This document shows positions 1 to 9,117 of a stretch of DNA of 64,000 nt, one piece after another. Both the position numbers and the translations under genes were made by a program. Source of the stretch: Aquabacterium sp. A3 (lineage in GTDB: Bacteria > Pseudomonadota > Gammaproteobacteria > Burkholderiales > Burkholderiaceae_C); the NCBI RefSeq assembly GCF_038069945.1, contig NZ_JBBPEV010000001.1, forward strand, positions 186,001 to 250,000, given 5' to 3'. Positions within the stretch are counted from its first letter, which is position 1. Each line of letters begins with the position of its first letter. The notes under the pieces are model-generated. The model had not been told where the DNA came from. It ran no database searches and saw only the letters and a program-made list of their open reading frames with translations.

Positions 1-1595
1 GCGCGGCGTATGTGCTGCCCGGCGTCTTTGGTCGTGACCCCTGGAAGAACGCTGACATCGCCTCATTTGGTCAGATGTGGAGCCTGGCGCTGGGCGATGC
101 CACGTGGTTCAACCTGCAGATCGGCGGTGTGCCTCCCAGCTCGGGTGGCGTCTTGCCTTACTGGTTGGGCGGACTGTTCATCTGGTTGACGCAAGGGTGG
201 CTTGACCCGGCTCTGGCAGCCCGGATTCCGTTTGCGTTGGCCTTGGCGGGCGTGCTGGCGCTGACCTGGTACGCCACCTACCACCTGGCCCACACCGAAG
301 CCGCCCGACCACTGCCATTGGCCTTTGGCGGTGAGGCTCAGCCGCGCGATTACGCCAGAGCCATGGCCGATGGCGCCCTGCTGGCGCTGGTGGCCACGCT
401 GGGCCTGCTGCAACTGGGCCATGAAACCACCCCCGAGTTGTTGCAGTTGCTGGGGGCTGGCGCGTTTTTGTATGGCATGGCCGCGATGGACCAACATCCT
501 CGTCAAGCCGCATGCGCCGCACTGCTGAGCTTGCCGATACTCGCGGCCAGCGGCAGCCCCACCATCGCCCAGGGCCTGGGCGCCGTGGGTCTGCTGGTGT
601 GCTGGCGCTCGCACCATCCCAACCGCACCAGGCAAATGGCCTTTGTGGCTTTGGCCATGGTGCTGGCAGCGGCCGTGACCGGGGGCCTGGTACTGCAAGG
701 CAGCGCGCGCTGGGGCTGGAAGCTGTCTGATCAACTGCAAGTCGCCAACTTTGCCCAACTGCTGCTGTGGTTCACCTGGCCTGCGCTTCCGCTGGCGCTC
801 TTGACCTTGTGGCATTGGCGGCGCCAGTGGCAGCGCCGTCACATGGCCGTGCCCTTGTTGATCACCGTGTTCGTCTTGATGGCATCGCTCTTGATGGGGG
901 CTGATCAGCAGGCCTTGCTGTTGGCCTTGCCTGCCCTGGCTGTGCTGGCCGCCTTCGCGCTGCCCATCCTGCTTCGCGGTCTGGGTGCCGCCATCGACTG
1001 GTTTTCGGTCCTGTTCTTCACCCTGGTGGCCCTGTACATCTGGCTGGCTTATGCCGCCATCCACACCGGCATCCCGGCTCGCCTGGCCGCCAACCTGGAC
1101 AAGCGCGTGCCCGACTACGACGCCAGCTTCTCCTGGCTGGCCCTCGTGCTGGCCACGGCTGGCACCCTGGCGTGGTTGGCGATTGTGCGCTGGCGCACCG
1201 CTCGCCGCAGTCACGCCCTCTGGAAGAGCCTGGTCTTGCCAGCCAGTGGCGTGACCCTCAGCTGGTTATTGCTGCTGACCTTGTTGCTTCCCCTGCTGGA
1301 CCAGGGACGCAGCCATCGCCTGCTGATGGACCGCGTCGGCAGCCAGCTGCCACGCGGCGCGGCGGTGTGCGCTCCGGGGGCCCCTGCCTCCATCCTCACA
1401 GCCCTGAGCTACTTTGGTGAGCACCCGGTGGATGGACGCGCTGATGCCGCCCAACGGCAACCGCGGTGTGAATGGCTGGTTCAGCGCCTGCCCGGTGATG
1501 TGCGCAGCCAGCATTTGCCTGGCTGGACCAAAGTCGGGGTTTACAACCAGCGCACACGCAACTCAGAGAAACTGGTGCTGTACCGCCGCCAGTGA
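1..1595 (+). CDS. Membrane glycosyltransferase, GT39/ArnT-like, 5' partial
   Basis: The reading frame is open to the left edge of the window, so the N-terminus, probably a few tens of residues, is missing. The visible start has the GRDPWKNAD segment that follows the first membrane helix in ArnT/PMT-like (GT-C fold) glycosyltransferases. About ten hydrophobic helices follow, then a soluble C-terminal tail of about 110 residues rich in W, C and R. Such enzymes move a sugar from a polyprenyl-phosphate carrier to lipid A, protein or another acceptor on the periplasmic side. The substrate cannot be read from the sequence. The gene converges on phoR with only 12 bases between stops. The family call is fairly secure, the specificity unknown. 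Confidence 0.7.
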   Translation, partial: AAYVLPGVFGRDPWKNADIASFGQMWSLALGDATWFNLQIGGVPPSSGGVLPYWLGGLFIWLTQGWLDPALAARIPFALALAGVLALTWYATYHLAHTEAARPLPLAFGGEAQPRDYARAMADGALLALVATLGLLQLGHETTPELLQLLGAGAFLYGMAAMDQHPRQAACAALLSLPILAASGSPTIAQGLGAVGLLVCWRSHHPNRTRQMAFVALAMVLAAAVTGGLVLQGSARWGWKLSDQLQVANFAQLLLWFTWPALPLALLTLWHWRRQWQRRHMAVPLLITVFVLMASLLMGADQQALLLALPALAVLAAFALPILLRGLGAAIDWFSVLFFTLVALYIWLAYAAIHTGIPARLAANLDKRVPDYDASFSWLALVLATAGTLAWLAIVRWRTARRSHALWKSLVLPASGVTLSWLLLLTLLLPLLDQGRSHRLLMDRVGSQLPRGAAVCAPGAPASILTALSYFGEHPVDGRADAAQRQPRCEWLVQRLPGDVRSQHLPGWTKVGVYNQRTRNSEKLVLYRRQ

Positions 1596-1607
1596 CGCTG
1601 CCGGTGA

Positions 1608-2981
1608 TCAGTGCGCCTCAGCCGCCTGGGGCGCGCTGGATGCCGGATTGCCGCTACGCAGCCGGGTGGCTGGCACCACGAGGGTGAACACAGAGCCCTT
1701 GCCCAGCTCGCTGGTGACGCGCAGATCGCCACCGTGCCGCTGAATCACGTGCTTGACGATCGACAGCCCCAGGCCCGTGCCCCCGGTGTCTCTGGACCGG
1801 CTACCGTCCACACGGTAGAAGCGCTCGGTCAGGCGGGGGATGTGCTCCGCATCGATGCCGATGCCGGAGTCCTTCACCTTGAATTCGCCCGAGCCGTCTT
1901 CGCGCACATGCCAGGCTACCGCGATTTCGCCACCCTCTGGCGTGTACCGGATGGCGTTGGACACCAGGTTGCTCATGGCGCTGAGCCATTCAGCTTCGAC
2001 ACCGGACAAGAACTGCCCTTCGGCATGATCAAACGCAAAGCTCAAGCGATGGCGACCGGCTGACAGCGCCTGTGCGTCTGTCTGAATGCGTTGAAGCAGT
2101 TGGTCCAACGCCGTCCATCGATCGGACGCTGGACGTGGGCTGCCTTCGATCTGCGCCAAGGTCAGCAAATCAGACACCAGCGTCTGCATCCGGGAAGCCT
2201 GTTGCGTCATCAGCTCGATGACCCGGCGGCGCTCCACATCGGTGAGCTGCAAGGCCCCCATGGTCTCGATGAAGCCACTGAGCACCGTCAAGGGGGTGCG
2301 GATCTCGTGGGACACATTGGCCACGAAATCCCGGCGCATGGTGTCGGCGCGTTCGCGCTCGGAAATGTCCTGAGACACCACCAGTTTCAACCCCTCGCCA
2401 TATTCACGCACCTGGATTTGCAGGTGCGTGAGGCTACCCCGCGCCACCAGACACTTGACCGGCTCGCGGTAATCGCCGGCCGACAGGTATTGCACGAAGG
2501 TGGGGTATCGAACCAGGTTGGTGATGCGCTGCTGCAGATCACGCTGGGCGTTGAGCCCAAAATGATCCGCCGCCACCGAGCTCATCCAGGTGATGTGCTC
2601 ACTGGCATCCAGCAGCATCACGCCGTTGGGCGACACCTCGATGGCCGACAGAAACTGGTCCAGACGGGCACGCTCATCCTGGATGCTTTGCCGCCGTTGT
2701 GCCACCACCCGATGAATGCGGTGGGCCACCTCTCCCCACAAGCCAGGCAGCGCAGGCGGCTCGGCCTCGGGGTTTCTCAACCAGTCGAGCAGGTCGTGGC
2801 CCTTGAGGGTGTCTGTGACCGACAAGGCCAAAACCGCCAGACCAGCGCCTGCGCAGGCCAGCGTGACGGGGTAGTCCAACCAGCGGCCCAATGCCCAACC
2901 GCCCAATCCGCCCGCCAGGGCAGACAAGAGACGGGTACCCACACGGGACCACACCCATGAAGAATTCGAATCAACGATCAC
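1608..2981 (-). CDS. phoR: Phosphate regulon sensor histidine kinase PhoR
   Basis: PhoR phosphorylates PhoB when phosphate is scarce, taking its signal from PstSCAB through PhoU. The 457-residue protein starts with one or two membrane helices (about residues 17-55). A PAS-like domain follows (SAIEVSPNGVMLLDA at about 110), then the dimerisation/phosphoacceptor box FVANVSHEIRTPL (His near residue 225). The ATPase domain shows an N box (NLVSNAIRYTPEGG), a G1 box (DSGIGID) and a G2 box (GGTGLGLSIVKH). The start is a GTG at 2981. It is the last gene of the operon, 40 bases after phoB. Length and domain order are normal for PhoR, with a short membrane region and no large periplasmic sensor, as expected when PhoU/Pst does the sensing. 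Confidence 0.95.
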   Translation of the reverse strand: MIVDSNSSWVWSRVGTRLLSALAGGLGGWALGRWLDYPVTLACAGAGLAVLALSVTDTLKGHDLLDWLRNPEAEPPALPGLWGEVAHRIHRVVAQRRQSIQDERARLDQFLSAIEVSPNGVMLLDASEHITWMSSVAADHFGLNAQRDLQQRITNLVRYPTFVQYLSAGDYREPVKCLVARGSLTHLQIQVREYGEGLKLVVSQDISERERADTMRRDFVANVSHEIRTPLTVLSGFIETMGALQLTDVERRRVIELMTQQASRMQTLVSDLLTLAQIEGSPRPASDRWTALDQLLQRIQTDAQALSAGRHRLSFAFDHAEGQFLSGVEAEWLSAMSNLVSNAIRYTPEGGEIAVAWHVREDGSGEFKVKDSGIGIDAEHIPRLTERFYRVDGSRSRDTGGTGLGLSIVKHVIQRHGGDLRVTSELGKGSVFTLVVPATRLRSGNPASSAPQAAEAH

Positions 2982-3021
2982 TGGATCTGCCGTTGTCTAT
3001 GACACCAGTCAGCAGCCCTGT

Positions 3022-3723
3022 TCAGGCCACCACGTCACTCACCTGCTGGGTGAGGCGATAGCCCGCGCCACGCACGGTCTCGATGAGCTGCGAGCGCTGC
3101 ACGGGCTGCAGCGCCTCGCGCAGACGCTTGACGTGAACATCCACCGTGCGCTCTTCAATGAACACATGGTCACCCCAGACACGGTCCAGCAATTGCGAAC
3201 GGCTGTGTACCCGCTCGGGATGCGTCATGAAGAAGTGCAGCAGCTTGAACTCGGTGGGGCCGATCTTCACTTCCTGCTCACCGCGGCTCACGCGGCGAGT
3301 GGCAGGATCCAGCCGCAAACCAGCCACTTCCACGGCCGAGTCCAGCGCCTGGGGGGCCTTGCGTCTCAGCACCGCGCGCACACGCGCCATCAGTTCGTGG
3401 GTGGAAAATGGCTTGGTCAGGTAATCATCGGCACCCGCATCCAGACCCGCCACCTTGTCCACTTCTTCGGCACGGGCCGTCAGCATGATGATCGGCAAGT
3501 CACGTGTCCGTTGCGCAGCGCGCCAGCGTTTGGCCAAGGCCAGGCCCGATTGGCCGGGCAACATCCAGTCCAGCAAGACCAGATCTGGCAGCACCTTGTC
3601 GATCGCTTCCTGGGCACGTTCGGCATCGGGGGCCACGGTCACGTCAAACCCTGCATGACGCAGGTTCAGCGCGATCAGTTCAGCAATCGCCTGCTCGTCT
3701 TCCACTACCAGTACTCGGCTCAT
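3022..3723 (-). CDS. phoB: Phosphate regulon response regulator PhoB
   Basis: This is an OmpR-family transcription factor of 233 residues that binds Pho boxes once phosphorylated by PhoR. The receiver domain has the acidic pair at its start (VVEDEQ), the phosphoacceptor Asp in LVLLDWMLPGQSG, and the conserved Lys in LTKPFSTHE. The C-terminal winged helix ends with RTVDVHVKRLREAL and TVRGAGYRL, which are typical of PhoB. It lies between phoU (17 bases upstream) and phoR. Candidate targets in the window are the Pho boxes at 8425-8442 and 8501-8530. Confidence 0.96.
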   Translation of the reverse strand: MSRVLVVEDEQAIAELIALNLRHAGFDVTVAPDAERAQEAIDKVLPDLVLLDWMLPGQSGLALAKRWRAAQRTRDLPIIMLTARAEEVDKVAGLDAGADDYLTKPFSTHELMARVRAVLRRKAPQALDSAVEVAGLRLDPATRRVSRGEQEVKIGPTEFKLLHFFMTHPERVHSRSQLLDRVWGDHVFIEERTVDVHVKRLREALQPVQRSQLIETVRGAGYRLTQQVSDVVA

Positions 3724-3740
3724 GAGAACGGCTCCGGAGG

Positions 3741-4448
3741 TTACTTGACGATGGATTCGACCGTCTCGGGCGTGTTGTGACGCACGTCGGTACCCTTGAC
3801 GATGTAGATCACCTGCTCAGCCAGGTTCTTGGCATGGTCACCCACGCGCTCGATGGCCTTGGCCACGAACACCAGGTCGATCGACGCAGAAATGGTGCGC
3901 GGATCTTCCATCATGTACGTGATCAGCTTGCGCATCAGGCCATCAAACTCGGCATCGATCTCGTTGTCGGCCTTGATCACCTCGACGGCAGCCTGGATGT
4001 CAAGCCGGGCAAAAGCGTCCAGCGAGCGGCGCAGGGATGCCGTGGCCAGATTGGCCTCGAAAGACACGTCGCTCACGGGCAGGCGCAGGCGGCTGGACAC
4101 CCCCGTGTTGATCAGGCGCTGCACGGTGCGGGCAATGCGAGCGGCCTCGTCGCCCACGCGCTCGAGGTTGCCAATGGTCTTGGAGATGGCGATCAGCAGG
4201 CGCAGATCACGCGCCGTGGGCTGACGGCGGGCAATGATGGTGGAGAGATCGGCGTCGATTTCCATTTCCATCGTGTTCACCCGCGCCTCGGTGGTGATGA
4301 CCTGGCTGGCCACCTCACCGCTGAAGTGCGTCAACGCGTAGATGGCTTGCGCGATTTGAGATTCGACCAGCCCGCCCATCTCCAGCACGCGGGTGGAAAC
4401 GCCGCTGAGCTCGGCATCGAACTGGCTGGAAAGGTGTTTTTCAGTCAT
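3741..4448 (-). CDS. phoU: Phosphate signalling protein PhoU
   Basis: PhoU is a cytoplasmic helical-bundle protein of 235 residues that links the PstSCAB transporter to PhoR and keeps the Pho response off when phosphate is plentiful. The sequence shows the two repeated three-helix PhoU modules. Each carries a metal-binding motif of the E-R-x-x-D type: NLERVGDEAARIA in the first half and AIERVGDHAKNLAE in the second. It sits between pstB (56 bases away) and phoB, the usual position. Length is as expected. Confidence 0.96.
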   Translation of the reverse strand: MTEKHLSSQFDAELSGVSTRVLEMGGLVESQIAQAIYALTHFSGEVASQVITTEARVNTMEMEIDADLSTIIARRQPTARDLRLLIAISKTIGNLERVGDEAARIARTVQRLINTGVSSRLRLPVSDVSFEANLATASLRRSLDAFARLDIQAAVEVIKADNEIDAEFDGLMRKLITYMMEDPRTISASIDLVFVAKAIERVGDHAKNLAEQVIYIVKGTDVRHNTPETVESIVK

Positions 4449-4504
4449 GGGCTACTCCGTTGTCTTGTTGTTGGGTGGTGTTTGACGGTGGCCAGGGCAA
4501 GGCA

Positions 4505-5290
4505 TCAACCGAAGCGGCCGGTGATGTAGTCCTCGGTTTCGGTGCGCTTGGGTTTCATGAAGATGTCGGTGGTGGCGCCAAACTCGATCAGCTCGCCCAG
4601 GTACATGTAGGCGGTGTAGTCCGAGCAACGCGCGGCCTGCTGCATGTTGTGGGTCACGATCAACACGGTGTAGTCATTCTTGAGCTCGTGAATCAGCTCT
4701 TCGATCTTGCCCGTGGAGATGGGATCGAGCGCCGAACACGGCTCATCCAGCAGCAGCACTTCGGGCTTGATGGCAATGCCGCGTGCGATGCACAGGCGCT
4801 GTTGTTGCCCGCCCGACAGGCCCGACCCACTCTGGTTGAGCTTGTCCTTGACCTCATTCCACAAGGCCGCCTTCTTCAGCGCCCACTCCACACGTTCGTC
4901 CATCTCGCTGCGCGAGAGGCTTTCAAACAAGCGCACGCCAAATGCGATGTTTTCGTAAATTGACATGGGGAATGGCGTCGGCTTCTGAAACACCATGCCC
5001 ACACGGGCACGGATCAGTGACACGTCTTCCTTGCTGGTCAGGATATCCTGGCCATCCAGCAAGATCTGCCCTTCTGCCCGTTGCTCGGGATAGAGCTCGA
5101 ACATCCGGTTGAAAGTGCGCAACAAGGTGGATTTGCCGCAACCGGACGGACCGATGAAGGCCGTCACCTTGTTTTCAGGCAATTCCATGTTGATGTTCTT
5201 CAAGGCGTGGAACTTGCCGTAGAAGAAATTGAGGTTGCGCACAGCCAGCTTGGCCTTGGCGGGCGCAGCGGTTTGAACTTTGGTGTCCAT
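4505..5290 (-). CDS. pstB: Phosphate ABC transporter ATP-binding protein PstB
   Basis: PstB is the ATPase that powers high-affinity phosphate import through PstC/PstA. It shows Walker A (GPSGCGKST), Q-loop, signature [16 protein letters not shown], Walker [15 protein letters not shown] and the switch His (VTHNMQQA). I chose the ATG at 5290 (261 residues, MDTKVQ...) because a GGAG stands about 10 bases upstream. An upstream in-frame ATG at 5326 would add 12 residues ([12 protein letters not shown]) and abut the pstA stop. Ordinary family length. Confidence 0.96.
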   Translation of the reverse strand: MDTKVQTAAPAKAKLAVRNLNFFYGKFHALKNINMELPENKVTAFIGPSGCGKSTLLRTFNRMFELYPEQRAEGQILLDGQDILTSKEDVSLIRARVGMVFQKPTPFPMSIYENIAFGVRLFESLSRSEMDERVEWALKKAALWNEVKDKLNQSGSGLSGGQQQRLCIARGIAIKPEVLLLDEPCSALDPISTGKIEELIHELKNDYTVLIVTHNMQQAARCSDYTAYMYLGELIEFGATTDIFMKPKRTETEDYITGRFG

Positions 5291-5326
5291 GGTGAGAATC
5301 TCCGTCAGACTGAAGTGCCGCGCCAA

Positions 5327-6184
5327 TCAGCGCTGGCGGAACAAGGTACGGGCAATGATGTTGAGCGCCAGCACACCGATGGTGATGAGGAAGACGCCTG
5401 CCCACGCCAGCTTCTGCCAGTTTTCAAAGGGGCTCATTGCGAACTTGAAGATGGTGACCGGCAGGCTGGCCATCGGCTCGCCCAGGTTGGTCGTCCAGAA
5501 CTGGTTGGACAGCGCCGTGAACAGCAGCGGTGCGGTCTCGCCAGCAATGCGGGCCACGGCCAGCAAGATGCCGGTGATCACGCCGGCGCGGGCCGACTTC
5601 AGGGTGATGCTGAGAATGACCTTCCATTTCGGCGTGCCCAGGGCGTAAGCGGCCTCACGCAAGGCGGCCGGAATCAACGACAACATGTTTTCGGTGGTGC
5701 GGATGACCACAGGCACCACGATCAGCGCCAACGCCAGCACACCAGCCCATCCAGAAAACGTCAGGGTCTGCGCCACCACCACCGAGTAGATGAACAAACC
5801 GATCACGATGGAGGGGGCCGACAGCAAAATGTCGTTGATGAACCGTGTCAGGCTGCCCAGCCAGCCATGTTGACCGTACTCGGCCAGGTACACACCTGCC
5901 AGGATGCCCACCGGCGTGCCGATGGCGGTGGCCAGGCCCACCATGATCAAAGAGCCCACGATGGCATTGGCCAGACCACCGTCCTCCATGGGCGCAGGTG
6001 TCATCTGAGTGAAGGTGGCCAGCGCCAGGCCGTCAATGCCCAGGCGAACGGTTTCAAACAGAATCCAGATCAACCAGACCAGCCCGAAAGCCATGGCCCC
6101 CAGGGACAAGGTCAGGGCCAGGATGTTGACTCGTTTGCGTGAGGCGTGCATGCGCGCACGCTGAATATGCAACTCTGCGCTCAT
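5327..6184 (-). CDS. pstA: Phosphate ABC transporter permease PstA
   Basis: PstA is one of the two inner-membrane channel subunits of the phosphate importer. The 285-residue protein has six predicted helices. The permease coupling loop that docks on PstB appears as [29 protein letters not shown]. Its ATG overlaps the pstC stop (ATGA at 6181-6184), which suggests translational coupling so that the two permeases are made in equal amounts. Confidence 0.96.
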   Translation of the reverse strand: MSAELHIQRARMHASRKRVNILALTLSLGAMAFGLVWLIWILFETVRLGIDGLALATFTQMTPAPMEDGGLANAIVGSLIMVGLATAIGTPVGILAGVYLAEYGQHGWLGSLTRFINDILLSAPSIVIGLFIYSVVVAQTLTFSGWAGVLALALIVVPVVIRTTENMLSLIPAALREAAYALGTPKWKVILSITLKSARAGVITGILLAVARIAGETAPLLFTALSNQFWTTNLGEPMASLPVTIFKFAMSPFENWQKLAWAGVFLITIGVLALNIIARTLFRQR

Positions 6185-7212
6185 GAACGCGCTCCTTCGG
6201 ATTTCTTGAGACGGGCCAGCAGCACCTTCGAGAACGCCAGCACCACGAACGTGATGAAGAACAACACCAGGCCCAGGTAGATCAACGACGCCTGGTGCAG
6301 GCCCACATTGGCCTCGGCAAACTCGTTGGCCAAGGCAGAGGTGATGCTGTTGGCGGCCTCGAACAGCGACAAATTACCCAGCTGGTTCATGTTGCCGATC
6401 ACGAACGTCACGGCCATGGTTTCGCCCAGCGCACGGCCCAGGCCCAGCATGATGCCGCCCACCACACCGGTCTTGGTGTAAGGCAGCACGACCTTCCAGA
6501 CCACCTCCCAGGTGGTCGAGCCCAGGCCGTAAGCGGATTCTTTCAGCAGAGGTGGGGTCACCTCGAAAACGTCTCGCATCACCGATGCGATGAACGGGAT
6601 GATCATGATGGCCAGGATGATGCCGGCCGACAAGATGCCGATGCCCACCGGAGGGCCGGAGAACAAGGCAGACAGGTACGGAATGCCATCGGTGGCCGAC
6701 TGCAAGGGCTGCTGAACATACTCGGCCAACAACGGACCGAACACGAGCAGACCCCACATGCCGTAGACGATGGAAGGCACAGCCGCCAGCAACTCGATGG
6801 CGATGCCCAGCGGCCGCTTGAGCCACCCTGGCGACAACTCGGTCAGAAACAAGGCGATGCCGAAACTGACGGGCACCGCGATCAGCAAGGCGATGAACGA
6901 GGTCATCAAGGTGCCGTAGATCATCACGAGACCACCGTACTGATCCTGCACGGGATCCCACTCGCTGCGCCACAAGAAGCTGATGCCGTATTCCTTGATG
7001 GCGGGCCAGGCGCCCACCACCAGTGACGCGATGATGCCGAACAACAACAGCAGCGTGATCACCGCAGCCGATTTCGCCAGCAAGGCGAACACGGCGTCCG
7101 CCCATGGGGCATTCACTCTTCTTTCTGGTGGTTTGCTCATCTGTCGGCGCTTGGATTCTGAGTTGTTGTTGGCGCTGGAATCATCCATGCCTGCGGGCAA
7201 TATCGCGGTCAT
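6181..7212 (-). CDS. pstC: Phosphate ABC transporter permease PstC
   Basis: PstC is the partner permease of PstA. It has six helices after a hydrophilic N-terminal extension of about 45 residues. The coupling loop reads [26 protein letters not shown] chose the ATG at 7212 because GGAGG lies 8 bases upstream; a GTG directly before it (7215) and a later ATG (MSKPPERR, about 24 residues in) are alternatives. The gene follows the hairpin after pstS, so its expression is probably lower than that of pstS. Confidence 0.95.
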   Translation of the reverse strand: MTAILPAGMDDSSANNNSESKRRQMSKPPERRVNAPWADAVFALLAKSAAVITLLLLFGIIASLVVGAWPAIKEYGISFLWRSEWDPVQDQYGGLVMIYGTLMTSFIALLIAVPVSFGIALFLTELSPGWLKRPLGIAIELLAAVPSIVYGMWGLLVFGPLLAEYVQQPLQSATDGIPYLSALFSGPPVGIGILSAGIILAIMIIPFIASVMRDVFEVTPPLLKESAYGLGSTTWEVVWKVVLPYTKTGVVGGIMLGLGRALGETMAVTFVIGNMNQLGNLSLFEAANSITSALANEFAEANVGLHQASLIYLGLVLFFITFVVLAFSKVLLARLKKSEGARS

Positions 7213-7267
7213 CACGGGCCTCCGGCTGGAGTCGATGTTGTCTGGCCAAGTGAGGGCACTTCAACGA

Positions 7268-7299
7268 TAAAACCGGACACCTCTTGAGGGGGTGTCCGG
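7268..7299 (-). terminator. Intrinsic-terminator-like hairpin between pstS and pstC
   Basis: On the minus strand the stem CCGGACACC (7291-7299) pairs perfectly with GGTGTCCGG (7273-7281) across a 9-base loop, and TTTT follows at 7272-7269. It starts about 25 bases after the pstS stop and lies ahead of pstC. A partial terminator here would let the periplasmic binding protein be made in excess over the membrane subunits, a common arrangement in ABC importer operons. Confidence 0.75.
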
Positions 7300-7324
7300 C
7301 TGTTTCACAGGGTCAAGTCCAGGA

Positions 7325-8362
7325 TCACTTGGTCCAGACCGGCTTGCCTGCGCTGTCGGTGACCTTGGTCCATTCCTTGCGGATCAGGTCCTTCACGTTG
7401 GCAGGCAGGGGCACATAGGCCAGATCGTCAGCGGCCTTGTCACCCTTGTTGTAGGCCCAGTCAAAGAACTTGATCGATTCGGTGGCTTGAGCGGGCTTGT
7501 CCTGCTTCAGGTGCATCAGGATGAACGTGGCGCCACTGATGGGCCATGCATCCTTGCCTTGCTGGTTGGTCAGGATCTGGTAGAACGATTTGTCCCACTG
7601 AGCACCAGCGGCCGACGCCTTGAAGGCGTCATCGCTGGGCTGCACGAAGTTGCCGCTGGCGTTGCGCAGTTGAACGTGCGACATCTTGTTTTGCTTGGCG
7701 TAGGCGTACTCAACGTAACCCACGGAGTTGGGCAGGCGCATGACGAAAGCCGACACGCCTTCGTTGCCCTTGCCGCCGGCGCCCACAGGCCAGTTCACGG
7801 CGGTGCCCTCACCCACCTTCGACTGCCACTCGGCATTCACCTTCGAGAGGTAGTTGGTGAAGATGAAGGTGGTGCCAGAACCATCAGCGCGGCGCACCGG
7901 GGCGATGGCTGCGTCGGGCAGCGACAGGCCGGGGTTCAGTGCCTTGATGGCAGCGTCATTCCAGCGCGTGATCTTGCCCAGGTAGATGTCGCCCAGCACT
8001 TCGCCGGTCAGGCGCAGCTGACCAGGCTGGATGCCTTTGATGTTCACCACGGGCACAACGCCACCGATCACGGTCGGGAACTGCATCAGGCCGTCTTTGG
8101 CCAGCTCGTCGTCCTTCAGGGGCATGTCGGAGGCACCAAAATCCACCACCTTGCCACGGATCTGGCGCAAACCGGCACCCGAACCCACGGACTGATAGTT
8201 GATGCGCACACCCGTTTCAGTTGCGTAGGCCGATGCCCACTTGGAGTACAGCGGAGCCGGGAAGCTGGCGCCTGCACCAGTCACGCTCTGGGCCATCACG
8301 GCGCCAGACAGAGCGGCCACGGTGATGGCGGCGGCGGCAGTGCGAATCATCTTGAAGTTCAT
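7325..8362 (-). CDS. pstS: Periplasmic phosphate-binding protein PstS
   Basis: PstS binds phosphate in the periplasm and delivers it to PstCA. The chosen ATG at 8362 (MNFKMIRTAAAA) has AGAAAGG 7-13 bases upstream and gives a clean signal peptide cleaved near AVMAQS. The mature protein starts with VTGAGASFPAPLYSKW, a phosphate-binding loop. Other ligand segments are DFGASDMPL, RADGSGTTFIFTNYL and GNEGVSAFV. It is 345 residues long, first gene of the operon, with a Pho box and a -10 element upstream. Confidence 0.96.
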   Translation of the reverse strand: MNFKMIRTAAAAITVAALSGAVMAQSVTGAGASFPAPLYSKWASAYATETGVRINYQSVGSGAGLRQIRGKVVDFGASDMPLKDDELAKDGLMQFPTVIGGVVPVVNIKGIQPGQLRLTGEVLGDIYLGKITRWNDAAIKALNPGLSLPDAAIAPVRRADGSGTTFIFTNYLSKVNAEWQSKVGEGTAVNWPVGAGGKGNEGVSAFVMRLPNSVGYVEYAYAKQNKMSHVQLRNASGNFVQPSDDAFKASAAGAQWDKSFYQILTNQQGKDAWPISGATFILMHLKQDKPAQATESIKFFDWAYNKGDKAADDLAYVPLPANVKDLIRKEWTKVTDSAGKPVWTK

Positions 8363-8408
8363 GTGAACGCCTTTCTTGTCAACAGACAGATCAGTTGAGA
8401 GCAACTGG

Positions 8409-8442
8409 ACTGTAAGAAGCGTTTGTGACGCCAATATGACAG
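8409..8442 (-). promoter_or_regulatory. Pho box and -10 of the pst operon
   Basis: On the minus strand CTGTCATATTGGCGTCAC (8442-8425) matches the PhoB recognition pattern: two 7-base half-sites, CTGTCAT and GCGTCAC, set 11 bases apart. Ten bases further is TACAGT (8414-8409), which fits a -10 hexamer at the spacing known for PhoB-activated promoters, where the box replaces the -35. The pstS ATG is 46 bases further on. Site found by eye. Confidence 0.8.
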
Positions 8443-8500
8443 TTCTCCGGGGGTTGTCATAAACAACGACGCGCTGATTTGCATGATCCGCAAATCGCAG

Positions 8501-8545
8501 CCGTCACACACGGGTCACAGGATTGTCACATGACATTTCTATCTT
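8501..8545 (+). promoter_or_regulatory. Triple Pho-box repeat and -10 in front of the fasciclin lipoprotein gene
   Basis: On the plus strand GTCAC occurs three times with an exact 11-base period (8503, 8514, 8525) in the half-sites CCGTCAC, GGGTCAC and TTGTCAC. This is the repeat structure of PhoB sites. Ten bases after the last repeat (which ends at 8529) is TATCTT (8540-8545), a possible -10, and the lipoprotein ATG is at 8588. The arrangement mirrors the pst promoter on the other strand. Confidence 0.65.
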
Positions 8546-8587
8546 CTCGACGTGCTCCATTTGTCCTGGGGCCTTACAGGAGAATCC

Positions 8588-9103
8588 ATGACCTTTCACC
8601 GAGTTTCACAACACACCCTGATGGCTGCCGCGCTGGCAGCCTCCATCGTGTTCGCTGGCTGTGCCACCCACCGTGCCCCTGCGCAACCCGCCAACCTGGC
8701 GGCCGCAGCCATGCAGGAGTCGGAGCTCAGCACCTTCAATCAACTGGTTCAGCAAGCCGGAATGCAAGACGCGCTTCAGGGTAGCGCACCCATGACCGTG
8801 TTTGCGCCGACCAATGAGGCCTTCAAGGCCCTGCCCTCGGCCACCTTGGAGGCCTTGTCCAAGAACCCGGATGAGTTGCGCAAGGTGTTGAAGCACCACG
8901 TTGTGCCTGGTGTGCACACCCAAGCCAGCATCCAGGGCGCGGTCATGATGTCGACCGTGGCGGACACGAAGTTGCCGATCTCCAAGGCCGGTGATTACCT
9001 GACGGTGGAGTCCGGTCTGGTGATCAAGGGCGACATCCAGACCAGCAACGGCGTGCTGCACATCATCGATGCGGTGGCCCTGCCCCCCAAGCCCAAGAAG
9101 TAA
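8588..9103 (+). CDS. Fasciclin (FAS1) domain lipoprotein
   Basis: The 171-residue product has a lipoprotein signal peptide (hydrophobic residues 11-22, lipobox FAGC with Cys25) and one FAS1 domain covering nearly all of the rest. The FAS1 H1 motif is MTVFAPTNEAFKALP, and the H2-like end is NGVLHIIDAVALPP, with LKHHVVPG between them. FAS1 domains mediate adhesion or protein interaction at the cell surface; the exact role here is unknown. The start at 8588 is supported by AGGAGA just upstream. It stands between pstS and glmM, transcribed away from pstS, behind a Pho-box-like repeat, so it may be induced by phosphate starvation. Confidence 0.85.
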   Translation: MTFHRVSQHTLMAAALAASIVFAGCATHRAPAQPANLAAAAMQESELSTFNQLVQQAGMQDALQGSAPMTVFAPTNEAFKALPSATLEALSKNPDELRKVLKHHVVPGVHTQASIQGAVMMSTVADTKLPISKAGDYLTVESGLVIKGDIQTSNGVLHIIDAVALPPKPKK

Positions 9104-9117
9104 TCGATCCGGGTGGG

